The notes beneath the pieces were generated by a model, which saw only the letters and a program-made list of their open reading frames with translations, did not search any database and had not been told where the DNA came from. DNA of 64,000 nt, from contig NW_027437455.1 of assembly GCF_964204645.1 (NCBI RefSeq), forward strand, positions 38,455-102,454, given 5' to 3'. Of the stretch, positions 1 through 7,475 are shown in pieces. A program made the translations under genes and the position numbers. This DNA is from Tubulanus polymorphus. Taxonomy: Eukaryota; Nemertea; Palaeonemertea; Tubulaniformes; Tubulanidae. Each line of letters begins with the position of its first letter. The stretch's first letter is position 1.

Positions 1-694
1 ATATATTATTATTATTAAATTTTGGATTTATAACTCTTGGATCTTCTATTACATTATCTGTACCAATATGTTTAATTGAGTATTTATGATTCAATTGTTT
101 ATCATATATTACATATTCTTTACATTTTTCACACCAAGATTTAAATACTTTTATTGCATGGGCTGAATCATTTCCACTTTTTGTTTTTAATTTATAATGT
201 TTTGCCCAATTAGCCTTTGTTATACATTCATTACAGAAAGCACAACAATTCTGATCCTCTTTACATTTATCTTTATATATATTGGCATATGTTTTTACTA
301 ATTGTAAAATATGTTCATCTTTTTTGATGTGTAATAAATAATCATTGTAATTATCAAAATCTTCTTCACAATACATACATCTGATGTTATCTTTTGGTTG
401 AACATTTGATTTTTCTATTTTAGGTTCAATATTATCATCATTCGATGTAGAAGGTATAACATTATCTTCTATTTTTATATCAATATTATCTTTTATTTTA
501 GGTTCAATATTATCTTCTATTTTTATATCAATATTATTATTACGTTCAATTAAATATTCTTTGTATTGATTTAATTCATTTAATAAAAATGTTCCAATAT
601 ATTCATTTATTCTTTTATAAGGTATTACATAATACAAATCATCATCGATTTCTTTATCAGCTTTGATTCTTTCATATAGTTTACCTCCTTCCAT
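1..694 (-). CDS. C2H2 zinc-finger protein of the virus-like element, C-terminus cut by window edge
   Basis: An open frame runs from the ATG at 692-694 to base 1 with no stop, giving at least 231 residues. The N-terminal 40 residues are acidic and mixed. Residues about 50-90 are low-complexity, with repeated IEDN/IEPKIK/IDIK units. Three zinc-finger-like units follow, each opening with CxxC: one beginning CMYC (C-x2-C-x12-H-x5-H), one beginning CAFC, and one beginning CEKC (C-x2-C-x11-H-x5-H). The start is preceded by ATAATAAATG, like its neighbours, and lies 32 nt after the capsid gene stop. The role is not recognised; nucleic-acid binding or regulation is an inference from the fingers alone. 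The finger style resembles those at the polymerase N-terminus. Confidence 0.75.
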   Translation of the reverse strand, partial: MEGGKLYERIKADKEIDDDLYYVIPYKRINEYIGTFLLNELNQYKEYLIERNNNIDIKIEDNIEPKIKDNIDIKIEDNVIPSTSNDDNIEPKIEKSNVQPKDNIRCMYCEEDFDNYNDYLLHIKKDEHILQLVKTYANIYKDKCKEDQNCCAFCNECITKANWAKHYKLKTKSGNDSAHAIKVFKSWCEKCKEYVIYDKQLNHKYSIKHIGTDNVIEDPRVINPKFNNNNI

Positions 695-714
695 TTATTA
701 TATATATTTTTATT
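695..714 (-). promoter_or_regulatory. AT-rich start-proximal signal of the zinc-finger gene
   Basis: Upstream of the ATG the minus strand reads AAAAATATATATAATAAATG. It keeps the TAAATG end shared by the cluster but has no long T-run. Confidence 0.35.
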
Positions 715-726
715 AAAGTTAAAATT

Positions 727-1974
727 TTAATACATAACACTATCTAATTGAGAATTTACAATATTTAATTGCGCGTCAGATATAGTATAAATATGCATTT
801 TAAAATTTTTGATTCCCTTTTTCTTTGTCATGAATAATTGTATTCCATCTTTTGTATTTTGTAGTTTTTTTCCAGAACCATGTAATGAATTATCCTCTGT
901 TGTTCTAAAATCTAACCATAATGCAAATTTATTACTGGTATAATAATCAATTTGATTAATGTTACAATTTTCAAATGATTTTACTTTTTCATTCATAAAA
1001 TGTTTTTTAATTTCTACCCATTGATCTATCATTCTCATTCCTTGACAAAATATTTTATTCGCTATACCTTCGATAGTTATTTGTACTTTTGTTATTTCAG
1101 GATTATAATAATTGTCAACATTTATTGCACCATTAGTATACGTTCCAATGGTAAAAAATATTAATATACCTTTAATAGATCTTCTAGGAAAGTTAATATT
1201 CTCATTAATTATTTCATCATTTGCATTAATAGTTACAGTTTTAAATTTATCAATATAATCATATAATAATGAAAATCCTTGATTGTATTGAGTTTGAATT
1301 GTTCTAGCAATATTTTCATCAGTTACTGTATCATATTCTAAACATATATTCGATAATTTATAACTCATATCTTTATTAACGCTAGATAATACAATTTCAT
1401 TTACAGGAGCAAATGTTATCTCAAATACAATATCTTCTTGAATTGCGTATTTATATAAAGGTGCATTATTATTTATCAATTCAAAGTCTAATGGAATTTT
1501 ATATTTGCTTCCATATATACTTTTTATCAATTTATCTACATCATTTGTTAATATTGCGCTATTAGCTTCTGATCTTAATTTATTTTGGTTTTCTGATTGA
1601 ATTCCTTGAAATATCATATTATTTCTATTTTCTTTAGTTAACCATAAATCTTTATAGTGCATAAATAAATTATAATCATCTAATGAGAAAACTGTTTCTG
1701 GACCAATCTTTATTGTTAACTTTTTAATCAAATATCTTCCAACATTATCAACGACATAATTATTATTATTACCGATTACTTTTATATCAGCTGATAAATA
1801 AATACTGTTTGGAACATAAAAAGTATTTTGTGTTAATCTCGGAATTCTAACGTATAAAGTTTCATCGGGATTAATATTTGAAGGGTTATGAGTAATTATA
1901 TGATGTGATCTTTCTGCTTTAATAGCATTAGATATTCTATGATTCTTAGAAGGATTGATATAACTCCCACTCAT
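727..1974 (-). CDS. Probable major capsid protein (double jelly-roll type)
   Basis: 415 aa, intact. The sequence is dominated by alternating hydrophobic/polar beta-strand-like stretches with no membrane segment or signal peptide. It opens with a short basic tail, then LYVRIPRL and further strands. Characteristic stretches include VGRYLIKKLTIKIG (about 78-91), an FQGIQSEN segment (about 122-129), RRSIKGILIFF (about 263-273), and a HGSG...NTKDGIQLF stretch near the C-terminus. From memory, this pattern matches a protein conserved in element clusters of many invertebrates, usually annotated as uncharacterised. Its length, beta-rich character and position among structural-looking genes fit a major capsid protein. 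This assignment is inference, not motif proof. It starts 20 nt after the stop of the 474-aa gene, and that gap holds a T7 run and AAATAAATG. Confidence 0.65.
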   Translation of the reverse strand: MSGSYINPSKNHRISNAIKAERSHHIITHNPSNINPDETLYVRIPRLTQNTFYVPNSIYLSADIKVIGNNNNYVVDNVGRYLIKKLTIKIGPETVFSLDDYNLFMHYKDLWLTKENRNNMIFQGIQSENQNKLRSEANSAILTNDVDKLIKSIYGSKYKIPLDFELINNNAPLYKYAIQEDIVFEITFAPVNEIVLSSVNKDMSYKLSNICLEYDTVTDENIARTIQTQYNQGFSLLYDYIDKFKTVTINANDEIINENINFPRRSIKGILIFFTIGTYTNGAINVDNYYNPEITKVQITIEGIANKIFCQGMRMIDQWVEIKKHFMNEKVKSFENCNINQIDYYTSNKFALWLDFRTTEDNSLHGSGKKLQNTKDGIQLFMTKKKGIKNFKMHIYTISDAQLNIVNSQLDSVMY

Positions 1975-1990
1975 TTATTTAACAAAAAAA
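1975..1990 (-). promoter_or_regulatory. T7-TAAATG start signal of the capsid gene
   Basis: The minus strand reads TTTTTTTGTTAAATAAATG. The T7 run (1984-1990) ends 9 nt before the ATG and fills most of the 20-nt gap between genes. The same layout precedes at least six other genes. Confidence 0.5.
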
Positions 1991-1994
1991 TTAA

Positions 1995-3419
1995 TTATTT
2001 ATTTTTAATCATGTTTACTAACCCAAAAATAATTGCACTTACAACTGTAATTAAAAATAAAATAATATGTTCAGCAGCAAAGTTAAGAATATTACCTGCA
2101 GATTTTAAAACAAAACCAACAATTGAAGCAATAACTCCGGGTAATGCTGCAGCAGATTTTTTAGATAGTTCCCATAAATATTTTGCTAATTTCTTTAAAC
2201 CATCTTTAACTTTATCTTGTATAGAATTATTGCTTGGAGGTTTATCTGGTTTATTAGGAGTGGGAGTAGATTTCAAAGCATTTGATATTGCTAAACCAAT
2301 TGTTGTAAATAACATAGTTACAGCTGTTAGAATGGAAAGAATTGTTATTCCTTCTAATTTAAATAATAATCTTATTCTGTCTTTTAATGATATTTCAGAA
2401 TCTGGTTTAATCAACAAATCTTTAAAAATAACTTTTAATCTATTTATATTATAATCATGTGATTTTAACAATAATTTAATTTCTTCTTTTTGTAATTCTA
2501 TGTTATATTCTAAATCATCAATTTCTTTTTCTAAACGTAATTCTTTTTGATTATATTCTATTTCATCAATTACTTGATGATCTAAATCAGACTTTAATTT
2601 TTCTATTTCTTTATTTTTATCAGATAATTCTTTTTCTAAAGTTCTAATTTTTTGATCTCTTATACTTTTATTATGTGCAATTTTATCAGCTTCATTTCTT
2701 ATACTAATAATTTCTCTAATTGCTTCATCAGAAAATATATTTAAATTTTCTAATTCTTGATCTGTTGCATCAAGTAATCCATTTGGTAAAAGTTTTTCAG
2801 TTTGAACTTTATTTGATTTAAGTTTACTAGTTTTGGAAGTTATATTCTGTTCAGAAGTTGTTTCTGTTTCTAAATTATTATTGATTATCTTAAAAAATTT
2901 AGCATTTCTTTGTTTAAATTCTTTTATATTATCAGATCTTTCTTTTTCTGTAACATCAATTATAGCATCATTATTGATTTTCTTAATTCTAGATTGTTCT
3001 AATAAATTAAAAGTTGATTTTGTTATTATTTTATCACCACTTTTAAGATTTGAAATCTTAAAATAATAGTCACCTTTCAATTTCCAATAATATTCACCAT
3101 TTAAAAATTTTAAATTTTTTACTAAATGATTCATACCTTTATTTGTTATATTGAATCCAGATTTTTCTAATATTGGTTTAAATTCATAAATAATTTCATT
3201 ATATTTTAATTCTTTTTCTGTTATTTCTGGTACTTCATTTTCAATACTTATCTTTGAACGTGTTTTATCAATATATTGAGGTGTAGTTAAATTAGAATTA
3301 TATGCTGTTTCATTACCATCATTAAAACTTGTTTCATCAAAATCAGGTGGTTGTTCATCAGTTATACCAGGTTCATCAAAAGGATCCATTCCAATATCTT
3401 CTACACCTTCTACATCCAT
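1995..3419 (-). CDS. Coiled-coil and membrane-segment structural-type protein
   Basis: 474 aa, intact. The N-terminal 40 residues are acidic (D/E-rich). Residues about 70-135 form a folded-looking domain (GEYYWKLKGDYYFKI). A strong coiled coil spans about 254-325 (heptad-like K/E/L pattern). Next comes a conserved-looking segment, DRIRLLFKLEGITILSILTA (about 347-366), leading into a membrane helix at about 357-379. A P/K/N-rich linker (384-398) follows, then an amphipathic helix and a final hydrophobic helix at about 449-470. From memory, the LEGITILSILTA-type helix recurs in the same gene position in related invertebrate clusters. The exact role is unknown; a membrane-associated virion or assembly protein is an inference. 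The stop lies 20 nt before the capsid gene. Confidence 0.7.
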   Translation of the reverse strand: MDVEGVEDIGMDPFDEPGITDEQPPDFDETSFNDGNETAYNSNLTTPQYIDKTRSKISIENEVPEITEKELKYNEIIYEFKPILEKSGFNITNKGMNHLVKNLKFLNGEYYWKLKGDYYFKISNLKSGDKIITKSTFNLLEQSRIKKINNDAIIDVTEKERSDNIKEFKQRNAKFFKIINNNLETETTSEQNITSKTSKLKSNKVQTEKLLPNGLLDATDQELENLNIFSDEAIREIISIRNEADKIAHNKSIRDQKIRTLEKELSDKNKEIEKLKSDLDHQVIDEIEYNQKELRLEKEIDDLEYNIELQKEEIKLLLKSHDYNINRLKVIFKDLLIKPDSEISLKDRIRLLFKLEGITILSILTAVTMLFTTIGLAISNALKSTPTPNKPDKPPSNNSIQDKVKDGLKKLAKYLWELSKKSAAALPGVIASIVGFVLKSAGNILNFAAEHIILFLITVVSAIIFGLVNMIKNK

Positions 3420-3435
3420 TTACATAATAAAAAAA
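3420..3435 (-). promoter_or_regulatory. T7-TAAATG start signal of the 474-aa gene
   Basis: The minus strand reads TTTTTTTATTATGTAAATG. The T7 (3429-3435) directly follows the stop codon of the upstream gene, so the whole 16-nt gap is the signal. Confidence 0.5.
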
Positions 3436-4824
3436 TTAAAATTTAAAATATAATATTCCTCCGATTACAATTCCTATACAAGTTATAGCTAATTTAGTAT
3501 TTTCATGGGATTTATTATCATCATTTAGTTTAATTATATCATGTTGAATTTTATCAGTTCTATTATTTTCTGATGTATTGTAATCTTTTATTTTAGAATC
3601 ATTATCCAATTTAATATTCTTAGTTTTAGTTTCTGTTGATTGAATGTGTTTTTTATTTTTTTCACCTTCCATTAATTTTGGAGCAGTAATAATCTTTTTA
3701 TTTATATCATTTAACCCAAATGAATTATTTATTGTTGCAGTTTTAATTAGATTATTATAACCAATTATATTTCCCATCTTTAATACTAAATCATTAGAAA
3801 TAATTAATAGATTAGGGCCTATACAATAATTAAGTCTTACATGAGATTTATCTAAATAATTTTGATATCTTATAATGTTTTCTGGAATCGATCTATTTTT
3901 ATCATTATGAATTGAATCTTCAAATAAAACTTTAAACTGGTTTTGTGTATCGAATGATGTATTCAAATTTCCAATTATCGGTGATCTTGTTTCAACTTGT
4001 GATCCTAGAATACAAATCAAATAAGTTCTAATAGATTGATTTATTCTTTCTATACCTGATTTAGTAAAACCTTCACTATTTTCTAAAATAAAATAAACCC
4101 AACCATTATTGTTTTCTTGTTTTAAATTATCATAAAATTTTGGTAATTTATTGAAATTTAATGTTTCTAAATCCTTTGTTTCTATTTTACCATAACCTAA
4201 TTTTTTATTATAGATATTATAAAAACTATTAGATGGTATGGGAAGTGCACAATATTCTGCAATCTTTTTAGGGCATGGAAGTGATCTTATTGTTCCAATT
4301 TTTATTCTAAAATCAGAATTATTTATATCTATATTAAATTCATTGCAAATTTTATAAAACTTAGATAAATTAATATTATTATCTAATTCTTTAAAATATC
4401 TAGATCCTGGTAAAGCGCACTCTAATTCATTTAATATTATTCTGATTTGAAAGTATGTATGAAATCTAAATAAACTTTGAATTAGTTTATATTTAGAATT
4501 ATTTAAATGATCATTCCAACTTATTCCACATCCTGTTGTTGCACAATAAACAGCAAAATTTAATTGGTTCTGCCAATACTTCATATTAGATTTTAATAAC
4601 CATTGTTTTTCATCTTTCAATTTTTTAAAATTAATTAAATATACATGAAATATATTTTCCATCTTTGCATTAAAATTATTAGTTTCAGTAACGTAAATTT
4701 CTAAATTAGTTAATGAATCTAAAACTTCATTTCTATATGTAATATCTTTATTAAAATCTATTGCTGGAATATTATATTTAATTGATTTATTATATCGGAA
4801 AGTTTTTGGAAAACTATCTGCCAT
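3436..4824 (-). CDS. Conserved cluster protein with C-terminal membrane anchor
   Basis: 462 aa, intact. Residues 1-330 look like a soluble folded domain containing a distinctive FAVYCATTGCGISWNDHL stretch (about 90-107) and a helical FRFHTYFQIRIILNELE stretch soon after. Residues about 395-440 are polar and disordered (K/N/D/E/T). The last 18 residues (LAITCIGIVIGGILYFKF) form one C-terminal membrane anchor with almost nothing after it. From memory, the CATTGCG segment recurs in a family found beside the same neighbours in other invertebrate elements; I know of no assigned function. Tail anchoring suggests attachment to a membrane or an internal virion membrane, which is inference. The upstream 17-nt gap carries T6 and TAAATG. 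Confidence 0.7.
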   Translation of the reverse strand: MADSFPKTFRYNKSIKYNIPAIDFNKDITYRNEVLDSLTNLEIYVTETNNFNAKMENIFHVYLINFKKLKDEKQWLLKSNMKYWQNQLNFAVYCATTGCGISWNDHLNNSKYKLIQSLFRFHTYFQIRIILNELECALPGSRYFKELDNNINLSKFYKICNEFNIDINNSDFRIKIGTIRSLPCPKKIAEYCALPIPSNSFYNIYNKKLGYGKIETKDLETLNFNKLPKFYDNLKQENNNGWVYFILENSEGFTKSGIERINQSIRTYLICILGSQVETRSPIIGNLNTSFDTQNQFKVLFEDSIHNDKNRSIPENIIRYQNYLDKSHVRLNYCIGPNLLIISNDLVLKMGNIIGYNNLIKTATINNSFGLNDINKKIITAPKLMEGEKNKKHIQSTETKTKNIKLDNDSKIKDYNTSENNRTDKIQHDIIKLNDDNKSHENTKLAITCIGIVIGGILYFKF

Positions 4825-4841
4825 TTATATAATTTAAAAAA
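4825..4841 (-). promoter_or_regulatory. T6-TAAATG start signal of the 462-aa gene
   Basis: The minus strand reads TTTTTTAAATTATATAAATG. The T6 (4836-4841) abuts the upstream stop codon at 4842-4844 and ends 11 nt before the ATG. Confidence 0.45.
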
Positions 4842-5276
4842 TTAATAATTTATTAATTCTTTTAATAATTTATCTTGTTCTTCAACTGTTATATGACCAT
4901 TTAAACTTATTATATAATCTAGTGTGTTCTTTAATTTATTAATTTCTTTTATATTAGATTTTATTTTTTCTTTATTACTTTTTATATTTAATTTTGAACT
5001 TATACCAGTTAAAACACTTGAACTTAATCCTAATACACCAATTGATATAGCTAAAGGTGTTAATGGACTGAATATTGCTAGAAATGTTATTACAGAACTA
5101 ATTGTAACCGAACCACTTATAATCAAATAATATATAATTTTACTTTTTAGATATTTTTTCTTTTTTATCTTTAAGTCACTTTCAAATTCTAATATTTGTT
5201 TTTCTAAATATGTTTTTAATTTAGTTTTATTTATATCATGAGGAATAATATCAATACTATCAACTTTATCTTCCAT
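4842..5276 (-). CDS. Small two-helix membrane protein with coiled-coil flanks
   Basis: 144 aa, intact. A charged, helical N-terminal part (residues 16-45, rich in K/E/L) leads into two hydrophobic helices (about 46-69 and 71-92) separated by a P-containing turn. The second helix ends in GISSKLNIK. A second charged helical segment (about 95-125) and an acidic tail (TVEEQDKLLKEL) follow. The layout is a membrane hairpin between two coiled coils. No catalytic motif is visible, so no function is assigned. It is one of several membrane proteins in a row, suggesting a shared role in virion membrane or cell-membrane steps (inference). Confidence 0.65.
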   Translation of the reverse strand: MEDKVDSIDIIPHDINKTKLKTYLEKQILEFESDLKIKKKKYLKSKIIYYLIISGSVTISSVITFLAIFSPLTPLAISIGVLGLSSSVLTGISSKLNIKSNKEKIKSNIKEINKLKNTLDYIISLNGHITVEEQDKLLKELINY

Positions 5277-5292
5277 TTATTTAGAATAAAAA
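5277..5292 (-). promoter_or_regulatory. T5-TAAATG start signal of the 144-aa gene
   Basis: The minus strand reads TTTTTATTCTAAATAAATG. The 19-nt gap is measured from the out-of-frame stop at 5296-5298 of the preceding broken gene. Confidence 0.4.
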
Positions 5293-5295
5293 TTA

Positions 5296-5713
5296 CTAAT
5301 TAGTAAACTTATAAGCAACAAATATAACAATAACAGTTCCACCTAAAATCCATATTATTTCATATTTCTGTTGTTCTTTACTCGGGGTATAATAATCTGA
5401 TAATTTAGGTTTGTATAGATTTTTCTTTATTTGTTACTGCGTTATATAAACTCATTGCATCATCAACTGATTGAAAATCTCTATGTGAAATCTTCTGATC
5501 ATATAATTCTTTATTGATGTAATCCATATAGTTTTGTCTCTTTTCTCTATATTCTTCTGCAGCTTTATTGTATTTCTCTAACGTTAAGTTATGTCTTCTT
5601 TGTTCTCCTAATGAACTATTTTTATCAATATGTTTAAATAAATATCCACCACCAGTAAATGCTAAAGCGTTAACAATTGCCGATCCTATAATAGTTATAA
5701 TTGCAGAAGCCAT
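5296..5713 (-). CDS. Membrane-anchored small protein with a +1 frame break near the C-terminal end
   Basis: The frame from the ATG at 5713 gives 102 aa and stops at 5405-5407. It has a hydrophobic N-terminus (about 2-26, with NALAFTGGGYLF), then a charged helical region with EEYREKR and DYINKEL, and ends VTNKEKSIQT. In the +1 frame the coding pattern continues without a stop from 5433 to a TAG at 5296-5298. That part has a PKLSDYYTPSKEQQ stretch and a terminal membrane helix (IIWILGGTVIVIFVAY). It has no ATG of its own, and its stop leaves 19 nt to the next gene, the spacing usual here, whereas the 102-aa stop would leave 128 nt. I infer one gene of about 140 codons whose frame is broken by an extra base, a sequencing error, or a programmed shift. 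Candidate site: the A5 run at 5420-5424. Confidence 0.65.
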
Positions 5714-5728
5714 TTATTTAGCAAAAAA
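5714..5728 (-). promoter_or_regulatory. T6-TAAATG start signal
   Basis: The minus strand reads TTTTTTGCTAAATAAATG before the frame-broken membrane protein. The T6 (5723-5728) ends 9 nt before the ATG, within a 23-nt gap. Confidence 0.5.
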
Positions 5729-5736
5729 TTATGCAT

Positions 5737-5958
5737 TTATATGGGAGGAATATATTTTTGTTTTTCCAAATAATCAATAGTTAAATTAGATAAAGTAACT
5801 GCTAATGTTAACTTTAAAATATCATTTATATCAAATCTATCAACATTAACACTTCCCATTTTGAATACTTTTTTTAATACCATTGAATAACCAACAGTTC
5901 CAACTGATAGTAATGCGCCATTATATAATCCAGTTATTATCCACTTATTATCACTCAT
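5737..5958 (-). CDS. 73-aa membrane protein
   Basis: Small intact ORF with two hydrophobic stretches: about 14-30 (GALLSVGTVGYSMVL) and about 46-62 (ILKLTLAVTLSNLTIDY). A polar, acidic linker containing VDRFDINDI lies between them, and the protein ends YIPPI. Its ATG directly abuts the TAA of the 118-aa gene (TAAATG, no gap), so its upstream T7 signal lies inside that gene's last codons. A similar small membrane protein sits in related clusters from memory, but I know of no function. It is short, yet conserved spacing and the start signal make it a convincing gene. Confidence 0.65.
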   Translation of the reverse strand: MSDNKWIITGLYNGALLSVGTVGYSMVLKKVFKMGSVNVDRFDINDILKLTLAVTLSNLTIDYLEKQKYIPPI

Positions 5959-5974
5959 TTATTTATCAAAAAAA
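5959..5974 (-). promoter_or_regulatory. T7-TAAATG start signal inside the end of the 118-aa gene
   Basis: The minus strand reads TTTTTTTGATAAATAAATG. Here the T7 (5968-5974) encodes the F-F of the upstream protein's terminal DFFDK, so the signal is kept even where it must also code for protein. Confidence 0.5.
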
Positions 5975-6315
5975 TCACTATCATCAAAATATTTAGTTAT
6001 CTTAGTGATGATTATTTCAACATTTATTTTATTACTAGTTTCATTTGTATATATTTCAATTATTATTTTTTTAATATCATCGATTATAAAATCTTCATCT
6101 AATTCATAAAATCTTAAAGATTCTCTAATTAAATTAGTAATCTTTTCTACATTTAAAGTTTCTTTATCTATTGTTGTTTCATACTCAAATGTTGTTTCAT
6201 TAGAAAATACAATATTTTTGATATGTGTTATTACATCATTAATATTAAATTTCATTTCTTTCTCACGTTTAAAATCAAATCCAAAACATATACTCGGTCC
6301 AACAGTTATATTCAT
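5959..6315 (-). CDS. 118-aa acidic protein of unknown function
   Basis: Intact ORF. It starts MNITVGPSICFGFDF, followed by helix- and strand-forming charged sequence rich in I, E, D, K and T. There is no membrane segment, signal peptide or recognised motif. An internal ATG (at EMKFNI, residue 21) could be an alternative start, but the first ATG has the T7-TAAATG signal exactly as in neighbouring genes, so it is preferred. It lies between the capsid-like gene and the 73-aa membrane gene, with its stop touching the latter's ATG. Not recognised; no function is proposed. Confidence 0.6.
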   Translation of the reverse strand: MNITVGPSICFGFDFKREKEMKFNINDVITHIKNIVFSNETTFEYETTIDKETLNVEKITNLIRESLRFYELDEDFIIDDIKKIIIEIYTNETSNKINVEIIITKITKYFDDSDFFDK

Positions 6316-6331
6316 TTATATATCAAAAAAA
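6316..6331 (-). promoter_or_regulatory. T7-TAAATG start signal of the 118-aa gene
   Basis: The minus strand reads TTTTTTTGATATATAAATG. The T7 (6325-6331) immediately follows the TAA (6332-6334) that ends the out-of-frame tail of the preceding gene. Confidence 0.5.
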
Positions 6332-7088
6332 TTACTCTCTACATCTTATAACTAATTCATATATCACAGGAAAGTTATTTAAATCAATTAAGTATCCATT
6401 ATGATTTCTTATTTCTAATTTAAAATTATTAAATTTAGGAATGCAAGGTTTAAAATCACATTCTGTTAAATTATAATTTATTTGAGTTCCAAATTGTTTA
6501 ACATTTTTTTAGCGGTAAAATATTTAGTATACTAGAACTACAAATTGTTTCTTTAGTTGCTTCGAAAGTTTTTGTGGGCTCGATTAAATTGCAATAAATA
6601 TAAAAGTGTGTAAAAGGTATTATATTTGGCGTAGTATCAACATTTGAATAAACTTTATTTGGATTAACTCCTAGCATTTTAGCTAATGGTTTTCTTACTA
6701 TGAATTTATATTGTTCATTAGTTAACTTTATTCTTATTTTATTAGTACTATCGATTTTATTAAATTTAATGTTAAACCCAACAGATTCACCCACTTTTAA
6801 CCGAGCTCTTCTATTAATTTCTTGTGCTAATGTATCTAAATTATATAATCCTGGTCTTAGAAATAGATGATACCATTTATCCATATTTCTATCATGAATC
6901 ATAAACAATCTATGATCAAAACTTTTATCCGATATATTGTAAAAAGAATTACATAAACTTATATTAACTAATTTTAAATCTACACAATTCTTAAATTCTC
7001 TATCTAATTGTACTAATAAATTATGAGATTTATAATTTGTAAGTTTTCTAGAATCAACAAATATTCTATATTCTTTTAATTCCGCCAT
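6332..7088 (-). CDS. Capsid-like (possibly penton/minor capsid) protein broken by a frame change at an A7 run
   Basis: The frame from the ATG at 7088 gives 196 aa, stopping at 6498-6500 just after an A7 run (T7 on the plus strand, 6504-6510). Visible stretches are KEYRIFVDSRKL at the start, LKLVNISLCNSFYNI, YHLFLRPGLYNLDTLAQEI, an LAKMLGVN segment, and HFYIYCNLIE at about residues 161-170. The +1 frame is open from 6508 to a TAA at 6332-6334. It encodes about 58 further residues ending in beta-like sequence (NNFKLEIRNHNG, then FPVIYELVIRCRE), a natural end for this type of protein. The two open frames overlap by only about 8 nt, which places the break in the A7 run. From memory, the combined pattern resembles proteins annotated in invertebrates as F54H12.2-like; the capsid role is inference. 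The break could be mutation, base-call error or slippage. Confidence 0.65.
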
Positions 7089-7105
7089 TTATTTTACATA
7101 TTTTC
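7089..7105 (-). promoter_or_regulatory. TAAATG start signal without T-run, capsid-like gene
   Basis: The minus strand reads ATATGTAAAATAAATG. The TAAATG end is kept, but the T-run is replaced by mixed A/T, as for the two genes upstream. Confidence 0.3.
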
Positions 7106-7447
7106 TTATTCGAAATCTATTTCATGGTGTCCTTTTTCATTCTTACCTTTGTATATGAAATAGAAATCTCCAGAACATAATTCTTCTAGATCTTCACTTG
7201 ATAATCTATGAAATCTATCTGGTAAATAAGTCCTGAATTTATATTTATTTCCTTTTAATCCTTCATATTCTAAATGAATTACTAATTTATCTCCATATTT
7301 ATTAGTAATTGTAACAATATTTGTAATTAAATATTTCTTGTGAATTGTTAACTCAGTTAGTTTTTTGAATTTATAATCTACAGATTTTACATTTGTGGTA
7401 TCTTTAATTCTATCTAAGAATTCATTGTGTACTTGTTTACTCTCCAT
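7106..7447 (-). CDS. 113-aa protein, possibly OB-fold ssDNA-binding
   Basis: Intact small ORF directly downstream of the polymerase gene (28-nt gap) and 17 nt before the capsid-like gene. The central part, KKYLITNIVTITNKYGDKLVIHLEYEG, is a beta-strand pair with a YG turn. It is followed by KFRTYLPDRFHRL, a short helix (SSEDLEELCSG) and a last strand (DFYFIYKGK). This small five-strand-like pattern, the basic residues and the position beside PolB suggest an OB-fold single-strand binding or replication accessory protein. That is inference; there is no diagnostic motif. It shares the non-T-run upstream type with the polymerase gene, which may mean early expression. Confidence 0.55.
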   Translation of the reverse strand: MESKQVHNEFLDRIKDTTNVKSVDYKFKKLTELTIHKKYLITNIVTITNKYGDKLVIHLEYEGLKGNKYKFRTYLPDRFHRLSSEDLEELCSGDFYFIYKGKNEKGHHEIDFE

Positions 7448-7465
7448 TTATTATACAAATTTTAA
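7448..7465 (-). promoter_or_regulatory. TAAATG start signal without T-run, 113-aa gene
   Basis: The minus strand reads AAAATTTGTATAATAAATG. It is AT-rich and ends in TAAATG, with no run of six or more T. Confidence 0.3.
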
Positions 7466-7475
7466 TTGAAATTTA

